DNA of 64,000 nucleotides, taken from CALOAD01 sp942491415 (GTDB taxonomy: Bacteria > Cyanobacteriota > Vampirovibrionia > Gastranaerophilales > CALOAD01). The position numbers and the translations under genes were made by a program. The notes beneath the pieces are model-generated. The model was not told where the DNA came from. It ran no database searches and saw nothing but the letters and a program-made list of their open reading frames with translations. The stretch covers positions 1 to 64,000 of the forward strand of contig CALOAD010000009.1 in the NCBI GenBank assembly GCA_942491415.1, in the 5' to 3' direction. Shown here piece after piece: positions 48,961 to 57,822 of the stretch (its first letter is position 1; each line of letters starts with the position of its first letter).

Positions 48961-50712
48961 TTATATTTTTGATGAATTTAATATTTTAATCAGGTTTTTA
49001 TCTTCAGTTTTTAAATGATTTAAAGCTTTATAATATTGTTTTTTTAATCCTTGTTCTTTAAAAAGCCTTATTTGAGTTAATTTTAAAGCTCTACTGTCGG
49101 GGAATTTTTCCAGTCCTTTTTTTGAGAATGTAGATGCATATCTATACATTTTTTTATCGGCAAAAATATTAGCCAGATCAATAAAATCTCTTTCTTTCAC
49201 AGGCTCGAGCACAATTGCTTTTTCGAATTCATCTCGAGATTTATCATTATAACCCAAAGCTGAATAACACTGGCTTAAGTTATAATGATAGATAGACCTT
49301 AAAGGATCTAAAAGCGTAAGTTTTTTGAAATATCTTGAAGATTTAAGGTAGTTTCCTTGCTTGAATAAACAAAGACCTATCATATTTAATGTTTTAATAT
49401 CGTTTTTGTTATAATCGATGGCTTTTTTTAAAAAAGGCATTGCTTTAATCGGTTGATCTTGAGCGATATAAATATTTGCAATTTTTCTAAAATAGTCAAT
49501 TTTAGGAGTTATTTTCGAAGCTTTTTTGTAGTAATCTACTGCTTTTTCTGTATTGTTTTTGCATTCGTAAATTGTAGCTAAATAATATAAAAGCTGTTCA
49601 TTTTTAGGGTTTTGTTTTTGAGCTGCTTCAAGGTGTCTTAAAGCTAAATCAATTTTGAATTGATTGGCAAAAATAATTCCTAAGTTATAATTTGCTTCAA
49701 ATTTGTATTTGTCAAAACCTAGAACAGTTATAAAGTCATTTTTTGCTTTATTAAAATGACCTTGTCTGTGGTGGTTTAGAGCTTTATAATAAAAAGCTTT
49801 ATAGTGATCGGGTTCTAGCTCTAAAGTTTTTTGAAGATAAGAAAGTTCTTTTTTGTAATTTCCCAATTTTGCATAAATCATAGCAAAGTTAAAATAAGCA
49901 TCAGCATTTTGGGAGTCGAGTTTAATGGCTTTTTTTAAAGATTTTATAGCTTTTTTGTAATTATTGTTTTTGAACTCGACATTTGCGAGGTTATTATAGG
50001 CTGTCGAAAAATCTTTGTTTGCGTCAATTGCTTTTTTAAAATATTTTTCAGCTTTTGTGAGGTCATTTGTTTTTAAAAATTCAATGCCTCGTGCATTAAA
50101 ATATTCAGCGGTGTATTTTTGTATCTTTAAATCTTGAGAATTTATTTGTTTGGTATTTTGAGAAATTTCTTTGAGTAATTCAAATCCCAGTATGTTGGAT
50201 GGGTTTTTATCAAGAGTCAATTTTGCAAATTCTTCAGCTTTTTTATTATTATTAATTTCAAAATAGCTACGAGCTGTATTTAAAAGAGCTTCTTCGTTTT
50301 CAGGATTAATTTTTAAAGCGTAATCATAGTATTTCACTGCTTTTTCATATTTTTTAGCAACAAAAAAAGAATTGCCAAGGTCTATATAGTCTTGTTCTTG
50401 AGCATCTGTTTTTTGTTCTTTTATAAGTTCAGGATTTGATATTTTATAAGCAAGTTGAAATTCTTGCATTGCAATATTTTGCTTTCCTGACTCTTTATAA
50501 GCTATTGCTAAATAGTAGTGACCTTCAGCACTGTTAGGATTTAGCGAAATGAATTGTTTAAGAAGTTCTATAGCTTTTACATAGTTTTTTTCACTGATTA
50601 AATCTTGAGCCTTATATAATCCTGTATTGTTAAGTAAATCCAATGCATAACAAGGATTTGAGAATAAAAAAGCTGCAAAAGCTGCTATTGATAATTTTTT
50701 AATAGGAATCAT
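48961..50712 (-). CDS. Exported TPR-repeat protein
   Basis: 583-aa protein with a signal peptide (MIPIKKLSIAAFAAFLFSNPC, cleavage near CYA-LD) followed by about fifteen tetratricopeptide repeats from residue 30 to the end. Repeats with the W/Y-Y-A-P pattern include NYVKAIELLKQFISLNPNSAE, shown in part as AIELLKQF..NPNSAEGHYYLAIAYKESG, and AYFNFAMIYAKLGNY. TPR arrays are protein-docking scaffolds; in this position the protein would work in the periplasm, perhaps with the outer-membrane or pilus machinery. No enzyme domain is present. Confidence 0.88.
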   Translation of the reverse strand: MIPIKKLSIAAFAAFLFSNPCYALDLLNNTGLYKAQDLISEKNYVKAIELLKQFISLNPNSAEGHYYLAIAYKESGKQNIAMQEFQLAYKISNPELIKEQKTDAQEQDYIDLGNSFFVAKKYEKAVKYYDYALKINPENEEALLNTARSYFEINNNKKAEEFAKLTLDKNPSNILGFELLKEISQNTKQINSQDLKIQKYTAEYFNARGIEFLKTNDLTKAEKYFKKAIDANKDFSTAYNNLANVEFKNNNYKKAIKSLKKAIKLDSQNADAYFNFAMIYAKLGNYKKELSYLQKTLELEPDHYKAFYYKALNHHRQGHFNKAKNDFITVLGFDKYKFEANYNLGIIFANQFKIDLALRHLEAAQKQNPKNEQLLYYLATIYECKNNTEKAVDYYKKASKITPKIDYFRKIANIYIAQDQPIKAMPFLKKAIDYNKNDIKTLNMIGLCLFKQGNYLKSSRYFKKLTLLDPLRSIYHYNLSQCYSALGYNDKSRDEFEKAIVLEPVKERDFIDLANIFADKKMYRYASTFSKKGLEKFPDSRALKLTQIRLFKEQGLKKQYYKALNHLKTEDKNLIKILNSSKI

Positions 50713-50814
50713 TATATAAAATTAACTCGTTTTTGTCTTTAATATGATTATATAAGAATTTCGTTTCTTTGGCATCTTTTTGCACTTTATAAAAACTTTT
50801 TTGAGTTTGTTTGG

Positions 50815-51243
50815 TTATAATTGTGCTTCAACTTGAAAAGGCGTTTTTTCGACGTTATTATTTTTGTCTAAAATGCCTCTTTTAAGCTCAGAAAAAGAAC
50901 CTTTTTGTGAATTAAATGCTTTTTTTAAGAAATCATATGCAATTTTAGGATCACAAGTTTCTCCGCAAGTGAATAAGTCAACCGCTGCATAGCCAAGTTC
51001 AGGCCAGGTATGTATAGCCAGGTGAGATTCGGCAATGATTACAACTCCACTAACGCCGTGAGGATTAAACATATGAAAACAAGATTCTACAATAGTTGCA
51101 CCACAGTTGATAGCCGCTTCTTTCATTTTTTGTTCAATAAGAGATACATTATTTAAAATATTAGGGTCACAATCAAAAAACTCGGCTAAAATATGGTGAC
51201 CCAGGTATGATGTCTCTTTTATAGGATATTGTGCATTATTCAA
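50815..51243 (-). CDS. speD: S-adenosylmethionine decarboxylase proenzyme
   Basis: 142-aa class 1B SpeD, which decarboxylates SAM for spermidine synthesis. The self-cleavage site is ESHLAIHTWPE (about residues 68-78), where the Ser becomes the pyruvoyl group; the acid/base pair is in DLFTCGETCDP. The start is a TTG at 51241-51243 with GGGAG about 12 bases upstream; no in-frame ATG is available before the conserved GHHILAEFFDCD. The tail from about 120 is longer than in compact homologues. Confidence 0.93.
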   Translation of the reverse strand: MNNAQYPIKETSYLGHHILAEFFDCDPNILNNVSLIEQKMKEAAINCGATIVESCFHMFNPHGVSGVVIIAESHLAIHTWPELGYAAVDLFTCGETCDPKIAYDFLKKAFNSQKGSFSELKRGILDKNNNVEKTPFQVEAQL

Positions 51244-51446
51244 TGTTTTAAATATCTCCCTAACTAATAGCTTTTATCAGTATAATTATCAAGGTTAAAA
51301 ATCAAGATTCACTTAGTCTAGTAAAGAATAGCATAGAAAATTTTTATGTAAAATAAAAAAGTATTAAATAACTTTAATTTTCTTATTATAAGTGTAATAA
51401 GAAAATAGATAATATTGGGATAAAAGTTTTTGTGAGAGTTTTAGCA

Positions 51447-51506
51447 GTTATTGCAATATGGCAATAACGATTAGTTTACTATAATTTATAATTGCGAATA
51501 TGCAAT
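51447..51506 (+). promoter_or_regulatory. Two operator-like inverted repeats, promoter and start codon of the XRE gene
   Basis: Site 1: arms GTTATTGC (51447-51454) and GCAATAAC (51461-51468), a perfect 8-base inverted repeat with a 6-base spacer. Site 2: ATTGC (51491-51495) and GCAAT (51502-51506) with the same 6-base spacer; the ATG (51500-51502) lies inside it. A perfect -10 TATAAT (51480-51485) is between the two, so site 1 covers the -35 region and site 2 the transcription and translation start. The repeat of the same ATTGC-N6-GCAAT pattern implies one protein binding both. Confidence 0.75.
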
Positions 51507-51739
51507 ACCATGAACTTTTGGCAAAATTTATCAGAAATTCCAGAGAAAAAACAGGACTTTCTCTAAATTCTTTTTCTTATAAAAACGGGATTGAACCCTC
51601 TACTTTAAGTCGCATTGAAAATGGAAAACTTGAAGTGAAAATGTCTACATTAACAAAAATAGCTAAGGGATTTGAATTAAAACCGTCTGAATTTTTAAAT
51701 AAATTTGAAGAGGATTTGCCTTCAAATATTACTTATTAA
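51500..51739 (+). CDS. XRE-family transcriptional regulator
   Basis: 79-aa Cro/C1-type HTH protein: LLAKFIRNSREKTGLSLNSFSYKNGIEPSTLSRIENGK is the DNA-binding unit, split here as helix 1-2 and the SRIENGK recognition end. The length leaves little beyond the HTH, so it binds DNA as a simple dimer. Its own promoter carries two ATTGC-N6-GCAAT sites, one over the ATG, a strong sign of negative autoregulation. The mRNA leader is about nine bases with no Shine-Dalgarno. Target genes unknown. Confidence 0.85.
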   Translation: MQYHELLAKFIRNSREKTGLSLNSFSYKNGIEPSTLSRIENGKLEVKMSTLTKIAKGFELKPSEFLNKFEEDLPSNITY

Positions 51740-51764
51740 TTCGATTTATTTTGATTTAAAACAA

Positions 51765-51794
51765 AAAAAAGATGCAAAATTTCGCATCTTTTTT
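51765..51794 (+). terminator. Terminator after the XRE gene
   Basis: Arms AAAAAAGATGC (51765-51775) and GCATCTTTTTT (51784-51794), loop eight bases, T-run included. It also serves the converging DUF1858 gene. Confidence 0.88.
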
Positions 51795-51814
51795 ATTTAA
51801 AAATTTTTTTAAAT

Positions 51815-52021
51815 TTACTTGCTGATAGCTTCGTTAATATCTGTGACTAAAGTATCAGGGTCAATCCCGTGAACTTTAGCTCCTGCTTCAAGATTTTCGA
51901 ATCTTGCTGCTGCACAGCCAATACATCCTAATCCGTATTTTGCAAATACTTCCAAAGATTCAGGATATTGCTGAACTACGTCGATAATACTCATTTCTTT
52001 AGTTACTTTATTTTCTGACAT
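51815..52021 (-). CDS. DUF1858 protein (ScdA/hybrid-cluster-type N-terminal domain)
   Basis: 68-aa protein SIIDVVQQYPESLEVFAKYG followed by LGCIGCAAARFENLE and a closing acidic helix. The CxxC after the helix pair and the fold pattern are those of DUF1858 domains, which occur alone or fused to redox proteins such as ScdA/RIC-type iron-sulfur repair proteins. It probably binds a metal or takes part in thiol redox reactions. No partner gene is adjacent. Confidence 0.85.
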   Translation of the reverse strand: MSENKVTKEMSIIDVVQQYPESLEVFAKYGLGCIGCAAARFENLEAGAKVHGIDPDTLVTDINEAISK

Positions 52022-52127
52022 TTTTTTCCCTTTCGTTTTATAAAAATATTTTGTTGATTTTAACTAAATTATTATTATATTTAATTATACCAGTATTAAA
52101 CAATATGAAAAGAGCTAATGACGCAAT

Positions 52128-52310
52128 ATGTTTTTAAAAAAGTTTTTCAAGGTTTATAACACCCCTGTGGGGCTTGTTTCATTAGGATTAAGAAAAAGAC
52201 AAAATAACAAAACAATGTCTCAGATTGTATCTGAAAATCTGTTGAATAAGTTTAAGCGGGTGGATTATTCTATTGATCAGATTCTTCGTTGTTCTCAAGA
52301 ATTTTTTTAA
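52128..52310 (+). CDS. Doubtful 60-aa hypothetical protein
   Basis: Short basic ORF (MFLKKFFKVYNTPVGLVSLG, ending ILRCSQEFF). It lies in the gap between DUF1858 and the nuclease gene and overlaps the nuclease's 3' end by 41 bases on the opposite strand. No strong ribosome-binding site is present (AAGAG at 52107-52111 is 15 bases away). May be spurious. Confidence 0.3.
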   Translation: MFLKKFFKVYNTPVGLVSLGLRKRQNNKTMSQIVSENLLNKFKRVDYSIDQILRCSQEFF

Positions 52311-52779
52311 AATCAGAAGGTTTTACATCCTGTATAAAATTTTTAAATTCCTTAGCTTCTTCTTCATCTTTTTGTTGATCTGTAGAAATAGTGCCATTTG
52401 CCACTACATTAGAGGTTACAAAAATTTTAGATTTTGTTCTAATAGCCACTGCTATTGCATCAGAAGGTCTTGAATCTATTATTATTTCGTTATCTTCGTC
52501 ATCAACAACACAAATATTTGCATAATACGTTTCTTCACTGACATCATGGATTTCGATTCTATCAATTTTACGATCCATTGATTCGATTATATTGCAGATA
52601 AGGTCGTGAGTCATTGGTCTTGCAACTTTTATATTTTCCATTTTTCTTATTATAGCGCTGGCTTCGGCTGATCCTATCCATATAGGAAGAGCTTTGCGAT
52701 TTTCTTTATCATTTAATACGACAATGGGAGAACCGGTTCTGGTGTCTAGAGCTATTCCCATTACTTGCATTTCGATCAT
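52270..52779 (-). CDS. Bifunctional nuclease family (DUF151) protein
   Basis: 169-aa protein of the BFN_dom family (RNase/DNase in plants; in bacteria often unassigned). The signature block LPIWIGSAEASAI (about 30-42), RPMTHDLI and DSRPSDAIAVAIR (about 100-112) is complete. The last 35 residues are acidic and Lys-rich beyond the domain. AAAGGAAAT precedes the ATG. Monocistronic; terminators flank it only at a distance. Confidence 0.9.
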   Translation of the reverse strand: MIEMQVMGIALDTRTGSPIVVLNDKENRKALPIWIGSAEASAIIRKMENIKVARPMTHDLICNIIESMDRKIDRIEIHDVSEETYYANICVVDDEDNEIIIDSRPSDAIAVAIRTKSKIFVTSNVVANGTISTDQQKDEEEAKEFKNFIQDVKPSDFKKILENNEESDQ

Positions 52780-52893
52780 TTTATTTCCTTTAAAAAATAT
52801 TTCTTTTTTACAATATCTATAAACAGTATAGCAGATAATTGTATTTCAGCAGAAGAATTTTTAAAAAGTAACTGGTAATTTCCTTTTTATAGT

Positions 52894-52926
52894 AAAAAAA
52901 GAAGGGCGTTCACACCCTTCTTTTTT
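52894..52926 (-). terminator. Terminator after ppdK
   Basis: Stem AAAAAAGAAGGG / CCCTTCTTTTTT with a loop of about eight bases; on the minus strand the T-run follows the stem, about 20 bases past the ppdK stop. Confidence 0.85.
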
Positions 52927-52946
52927 ATTATTCTTAGAGTTCTGGC

Positions 52947-55589
52947 TTATTTTTGTTCTAAAACAGCTTGTGCAGCTGCAAGTCTTGCTACAGGAACTCT
53001 AAATGGTGAACAACTTACATAGTTAAGTCCAATTGAATGGCAGAACTTAACACTTTCAGGATCACCACCGTGTTCTCCGCAAATACCAAGCTTGATATGT
53101 TCTCTTACTGATTGTCCTTTGTTGATGGCTATTTTCATCAACTGACCAACACCTTCTTGGTCAAGTGTTTGGAATGGATTTTCAGGTAAGATTTTTTGTT
53201 CAACATAGTTGTTTAAGAATTTACCTTCAGCATCATCACGACTGAATCCAAAGGTCATTTGAGTTAAGTCGTTTGTACCGAAACTAAAGAACTCCGCATA
53301 TTCAGCAACTTGATCGGCAGTTAAAGCCGCTCTTGGAATCTCAATCATAGTACCGAATTGGTAATCAACTTGTACCGATTTTTCTTCCATAACTTTTTGA
53401 GCAACTTCTTCCAGTTGAGTTCTAGCTGTTTTAAGCTCGTTTACGTGTCCGATAAGAGGAATCATAATTTCCGGTTTAACTTCTAGTCCTTCTTTTTTAA
53501 GATCACAAGCAGCTTCAAAAATGGCTCTTACTTGCATTTCGTTAATTTCAGGATATGTTAAACCTAGTCTACAGCCTCTTAAGCCCATCATTGGGTTTGC
53601 TTCGCTAAGTTCTTCAACTGTATGCAAAAGAGATTCTTTTTCAGAAGCGTTTTTTCCTTGAGCTTTTAGTGTTGCAACTTCAGCGATTAAATCTTCTTTA
53701 CTTGGTAAGAACTCGTGAAGAGGAGGATCTAAAAGACGAATGGTCATTGGTAAGCCGTTAAGGGCTTTGAACATACCTTTAAAGTCTTGATATTGCATTG
53801 GAAGAAGTTTTTCTAATGCTTCTTTTCTTGCTTCTTTAGTACCCGCAACGATCATTTGCTGAACAACAGGCAGTCTGTCTTGTTCCATGAACATATGCTC
53901 TGTGCGGCATAGTCCAACACCTTTAGCTCCTAATTCAACTGCTTTTTCAACATCGTTTGGAGTATCAGCGTTTGCTCTTACAACAAGTGTTTTGATTTCA
54001 TCAGCCCAGGCAAGAAGTTTTCCAAAGTCGCTGCCTAGTTTAGGTTCGATTGTAGCGATTTCACCTTCAAAAATTTCACCTGTACCACCGTCTAAAGAAA
54101 TTACATCGTTTTTCTTATAAACTTTTCCATCAGGTGTTGTAAGAGTTTCGCCTGATAGATCAATTTTTACTGTTTCACAACCTGCTACGCAAGGTTTACC
54201 CATTCCTCTTGCTACAACAGCTGCGTGACTTGTCATTCCACCTCTTGATGTTAATACACCTTGAGCAGGAATCATGCCGTGAATGTCATCAGGGCAAGTT
54301 TCGATTCTAACAAGAATGATTTTTTCACCTGCTTCACCGCGTTCAGCAGCTTCTGTCGGATCAAATACAATTTTACCGACGGCAGCTCCGGGAGATGCAT
54401 TTAAGCCTGTTGCAACTACCAATCCTGATTTTTTAGCTTCAACATCGAAACTTGGAAGAAGTAGTTGATAAAGTTGTGCAGGATCTACCAATTGAACGGC
54501 TTTTTCTTTAGAAGTAATACCTTCGTCAGCAAGATCTACAGCAATTTTTAAAGCTGCTTGAGCTGTTCTTTTACCGCTTCTTGTTTGAAGGATATATAAT
54601 TTACCTTTTTCAATGGTAAATTCCATATCTTGAATATCTTGATAATGACGCTCTAATCTTTGAGCTATCTCAACATATTGTTTATAAAGATCAGGCATTT
54701 CAACTGCAAGTTCAGAAATTGGTTTTGGTGTTCTAATACCTGCTACAACGTCTTCACCTTGTGCGTTTGTTAAGTATTCGCCGTAAAATTCGTTAGTTCC
54801 GTCACTGGGGTTTCTTGTAAATGAAACGCCTGTAGCTGAGTCATTACCCATGTTTCCGAATACCATTGTTTGAACGTTTACAGCTGTACCGTATCTATGA
54901 TCAATTTTATAGTGATTTCTATATGCAATCGCTCTAGGGATGTTCCAAGATTTAAATACTGCCTCAATAGCCAATTCTAACTGCGTTAGAGGATCTTGAG
55001 GGAAGTCTTTTCCTGTTTTTTCTTTGATTAAGTCTTTATATAAATCGATTGTTTTTTTCAAACCTTCGATACTTACTTCTGTATCAAGACTTACGCCTTC
55101 TTCTTCTTTGATTTTATCAAGAATGTTTTCAAAAAGACCTCTATCGATGTCTAGAACAACACTACCAAACATTGTTAAGAATCTACGGTAGCTGTCATAA
55201 GCGAATCTTTCATTTTGAGTTAATTCAAGTAAGCCTTGAAGAGTTTCATCATTAAGACCCAGGTTAAGAACAGTTTCCATCATTCCCGGCATGCTTAGTC
55301 TTGCGCCTGATCTTACAGAAAGTAATAATGGATTTTTTGCATCACCAAAAGCTTTACCTGTTTCTTTTTCAACTTCTTTAAGTGCTTTTTTAATATCATC
55401 CATAAGATTTTTTGGCATTTTGTTGCCGTTGTCAATATATTCCATACAGGTTTCAGTTGTTATAGTTAAACCTTGAGGAACAGGAAGACCCGCATTTGTC
55501 ATTTCTGCCAGGTTAGCACCTTTTCCACCAAGCAGATTTCTCATACTTGCATCGCCTTCTTTAAAGAGCCAAACTCTTTTTTGTGTCAT
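52947..55589 (-). CDS. ppdK: Pyruvate, phosphate dikinase
   Basis: 880-aa enzyme interconverting pyruvate, ATP and Pi with PEP, AMP and PPi. The N-terminal ATP-binding domain starts with VWLFKEGDASMRNLLGGKGANLAEM (split here: FKEGD then GGKGANLAEM). The swivelling phospho-His is in TSRGGMTSHAAVVARGMG (His about residue 455). The C-terminal PEP site has GLCRTEHMF, GLRGCRLGLTYPE and GICGEHGGDPESV. GGAGAT four bases before ATG 55589 fixes the start; an upstream ATG at 55604 would overlap it. Together with pyk at 10567-12009 it allows reversible pyruvate/PEP flux, useful in PPi-based fermentation. Confidence 0.96.
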   Translation of the reverse strand: MTQKRVWLFKEGDASMRNLLGGKGANLAEMTNAGLPVPQGLTITTETCMEYIDNGNKMPKNLMDDIKKALKEVEKETGKAFGDAKNPLLLSVRSGARLSMPGMMETVLNLGLNDETLQGLLELTQNERFAYDSYRRFLTMFGSVVLDIDRGLFENILDKIKEEEGVSLDTEVSIEGLKKTIDLYKDLIKEKTGKDFPQDPLTQLELAIEAVFKSWNIPRAIAYRNHYKIDHRYGTAVNVQTMVFGNMGNDSATGVSFTRNPSDGTNEFYGEYLTNAQGEDVVAGIRTPKPISELAVEMPDLYKQYVEIAQRLERHYQDIQDMEFTIEKGKLYILQTRSGKRTAQAALKIAVDLADEGITSKEKAVQLVDPAQLYQLLLPSFDVEAKKSGLVVATGLNASPGAAVGKIVFDPTEAAERGEAGEKIILVRIETCPDDIHGMIPAQGVLTSRGGMTSHAAVVARGMGKPCVAGCETVKIDLSGETLTTPDGKVYKKNDVISLDGGTGEIFEGEIATIEPKLGSDFGKLLAWADEIKTLVVRANADTPNDVEKAVELGAKGVGLCRTEHMFMEQDRLPVVQQMIVAGTKEARKEALEKLLPMQYQDFKGMFKALNGLPMTIRLLDPPLHEFLPSKEDLIAEVATLKAQGKNASEKESLLHTVEELSEANPMMGLRGCRLGLTYPEINEMQVRAIFEAACDLKKEGLEVKPEIMIPLIGHVNELKTARTQLEEVAQKVMEEKSVQVDYQFGTMIEIPRAALTADQVAEYAEFFSFGTNDLTQMTFGFSRDDAEGKFLNNYVEQKILPENPFQTLDQEGVGQLMKIAINKGQSVREHIKLGICGEHGGDPESVKFCHSIGLNYVSCSPFRVPVARLAAAQAVLEQK

Positions 55590-55745
55590 AATTATCTCCT
55601 TCATAAGTACAACAAAGACTTTTTAGTGTCTTTATATCACATTATTCCCTTAAACATTGATCTTTTAAAAACATAAATTTTATAACACAAACAACGCTTA
55701 TGTACAAACAAAATTGCTTTGCTATAAACGTAATATTGTAATGCT

Positions 55746-56396
55746 TTAACGACCCATCTGTTTTTTAAGTTCGTGAATTTTTTTTATTTCTTCATTGTTT
55801 AAAAGATTTGTGTTTCCTAAAACTTTGGACCATAAATAAACTTCGGCATAATATTCTAACGTTTCAAGCTTATAATAAGCGTCTGAAAGGTTTTTGCCTA
55901 CAACGCTGACACCGTGGTTAGCCATTAAAACAGCTTCACTGTTTTTTAGTGCTTCTGCCACTTTATTTGCCAATTTATCAGATGAGGGCATTTCGTAACT
56001 TATTAGAGGAACTTCACCCAGTGCAAAAACATTTTCAGCTAATATGGGAGCGTCCAAAGGAATTCCCGCAACCGCAAAAGCAGAGCTTTTAGGTGCATGG
56101 CAATGAATAATGGCTTTTATCTCGGGGCGGTTTTTGTAAATACCGATATGCATATTTTTTTCAGAGGTGGGTTTTTTATTACCTTCTGAAATATTACCAT
56201 CTATATCTATTATAACTATATCTTCGGGTTCTAATTCACCAAGATTTAAGCCTGAAGGGGTTAATAATATTTTATCTTCAATTCGAGCACTTATATTTCC
56301 TGAATGTCCCGGGGAAAACCCTTTTTCATAAAGGCGTTTGCCGATTGAACAAATATTTGATCTTAAAGTTTCAATATTATTCATTGTTAAATCCAT
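55746..56396 (-). CDS. Class II aldolase/adducin-domain protein (AraD/FucA-like)
   Basis: 216-aa zinc aldolase-fold protein. Metal and catalytic residues: SEKNMHIGIY (Glu), IIHCHAPKSSAFA (two His, about 92-94), LMANHGVSVVG (third His, about 157). GFSPGHSGNISAR near residue 28 is the usual N-terminal phosphate-binding part. Candidate activities are L-fuculose-1-phosphate or related sugar-phosphate aldolase, or methylthioribulose-1-phosphate dehydratase; substrate not decidable. A later in-frame ATG (56384) lies 12 bases inside the chosen start. Confidence 0.88.
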   Translation of the reverse strand: MDLTMNNIETLRSNICSIGKRLYEKGFSPGHSGNISARIEDKILLTPSGLNLGELEPEDIVIIDIDGNISEGNKKPTSEKNMHIGIYKNRPEIKAIIHCHAPKSSAFAVAGIPLDAPILAENVFALGEVPLISYEMPSSDKLANKVAEALKNSEAVLMANHGVSVVGKNLSDAYYKLETLEYYAEVYLWSKVLGNTNLLNNEEIKKIHELKKQMGR

Positions 56397-56415
56397 TAAT
56401 TATTAACTACTAAAA

Positions 56416-56438
56416 GTGGGATAAAAAGTTTATCCCAC
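56416..56438 (-). terminator. Hairpin terminator after the SPOR gene
   Basis: Ten-base perfect arms GTGGGATAAA (56416-56425) and TTTATCCCAC (56429-56438), followed on the minus strand by TTTTAG. Short T-run, so moderate strength, between two same-strand genes. Confidence 0.65.
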
Positions 56439-56459
56439 GAATAAGTATTATTTTCAAGG

Positions 56460-57251
56460 TTATTCTTTGATTATCATAACGTTTTGATGGTTTTTTTTGA
56501 GCCTGTTAGCGTAAGAATTGGCTCTTTGAAGCGTGTCAAAAGACCCCACTTGCAGTGTATAAGTTCCATTTACTTTTCTTACAAATGGTGTAACACCGTA
56601 GCCTTGACCAACCAGTGCATTTGATGCTTGTTTGGCTTGTGCAGGAGTTGAATATCTGCCCATTAACACTTTAAGTTTAGCCTGTGGTTGGTTTGGGCTT
56701 ATTCGATTTCTTAAGTGCAACTGTGGGGCATTTGGATTTTGTCGTATAACTTTTTGCTGTGCCGGTGGTTTTGGTCTTGGCACTGCTTGTGGTTTTGTTG
56801 TTTTTGCTGTTAATGATGGAGTAACTTTAGGAGGTTTTTTAGCCTCTTTATCTTTATTATCATCTTTTTTGTCGTCATCTAAATCTTTGTCTTTTTGTTT
56901 GTTTTTATTCTTATCGTCGTTATCATCTTTGTCTTTTTTTGTTTTATTTTCTTTTTTATCGTCATCATCTTCATTTGATAGATAACTTGAAGGGTTATCG
57001 TCTTGCATTTCTATTAATTTTAATCTTGAGTCAATTCGCCCTTTGAAGTCATCACTGGTCATTGAAGGAATTTGGTCTTTTTCGCTTATAACCGGAATGT
57101 CAATTTTAGGCGTAAGAGCTGAAGCCAGCCAGGTGAAAAATAGCAATACAACTACAAAAGTGCTAAAAAATACGAAAAGTAGTCTTCTATTTCGATTTAC
57201 TCTTTTTCTTTTTTTATAGGCTAAATAATCAACGTTATTTTTTATTTTCAT
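56460..57251 (-). CDS. SPOR-domain membrane protein
   Basis: 263-aa single-pass protein. A basic N-terminus (YKKRKRVNRNRRLL) precedes one helix (FVFFSTFVVVLLFFTWLAS, about 25-43). The periplasmic part is an Asp/Lys-rich low-complexity stretch (DDKKENKTKKDKDDNDD), a Pro/Lys-rich linker, then a C-terminal SPOR domain (LKVLMGRYSTPAQAKQASNAL to NVMIIKE) that binds denuded septal peptidoglycan. A cell-division or envelope role follows from SPOR. Start at ATG 57249-57251, four bases past the upstream stop with GAGGAG 12 bases before; a longer ORF would overlap that gene. Confidence 0.85.
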   Translation of the reverse strand: MKIKNNVDYLAYKKRKRVNRNRRLLFVFFSTFVVVLLFFTWLASALTPKIDIPVISEKDQIPSMTSDDFKGRIDSRLKLIEMQDDNPSSYLSNEDDDDKKENKTKKDKDDNDDKNKNKQKDKDLDDDKKDDNKDKEAKKPPKVTPSLTAKTTKPQAVPRPKPPAQQKVIRQNPNAPQLHLRNRISPNQPQAKLKVLMGRYSTPAQAKQASNALVGQGYGVTPFVRKVNGTYTLQVGSFDTLQRANSYANRLKKNHQNVMIIKE

Positions 57252-57255
57252 AAAC

Positions 57256-57822
57256 TCAGTTAACTCCTCGGACCTTGCAAGTTGCGTCCAATATTTGCTC
57301 ACATTCTGAGCAGTAATTATCAATAATATTTTGAGCTATTTCGTTAGCATTTTTCAATTGCATATCTGTTTCTAATCCTGCTGCCCTAACGGGTGCCTCC
57401 TTTGAATCGATATTTATTCCCAGGTGTATTAAAACAGAAGTAGGAGATTTTGTTGCGATTGAAACTGATAATTTTCCGCCGTTAAAAAATAAATCATCAC
57501 CTTCTCTTATTATACAAGCATCTTTAGGTAAATATTTTAAGATGGTTTCCTTTGCTATGCAGACTAACAGTCTTTGACGTGCAACACCTTCCGGTAATGA
57601 CATATTAAAGTGTTCGACAATAAAATTGATCATTTTTTTGCTGTAAATTGGGCTGTTATCTATAACATCAGAGATATCAACCATATTATCCAATTTAACT
57701 TCGCATTCACCAATAAAACCTACTATAGCATCGCCTAAAATATTAAAGTTTTTATATATCCAATGGGGGGCAAGTTCTTTGCCTGTATATTTAAGATCAT
57801 TTTTAAGAAATTTTTGTTTCAT
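57256..57822 (-). CDS. DUF366 family protein
   Basis: 188-aa protein with a full DUF366 pattern: YTGKELAPHWIYKNFNILGD, then GFIGECEVKLDNMVD, SPIYSKKMINFIVEHF and GKLSVSIATKSPTSVLIHLGINID (listed as blocks). Family function not established to my knowledge; it is found in archaea and deep-branching bacteria, often near queuosine/archaeosine genes. Here its start overlaps the end of queC by 20 bases, so the coupling supports a role in 7-deazaguanine metabolism. The last residues include a CSEC...C cluster. Confidence 0.82.
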   Translation of the reverse strand: MKQKFLKNDLKYTGKELAPHWIYKNFNILGDAIVGFIGECEVKLDNMVDISDVIDNSPIYSKKMINFIVEHFNMSLPEGVARQRLLVCIAKETILKYLPKDACIIREGDDLFFNGGKLSVSIATKSPTSVLIHLGINIDSKEAPVRAAGLETDMQLKNANEIAQNIIDNYCSECEQILDATCKVRGVN

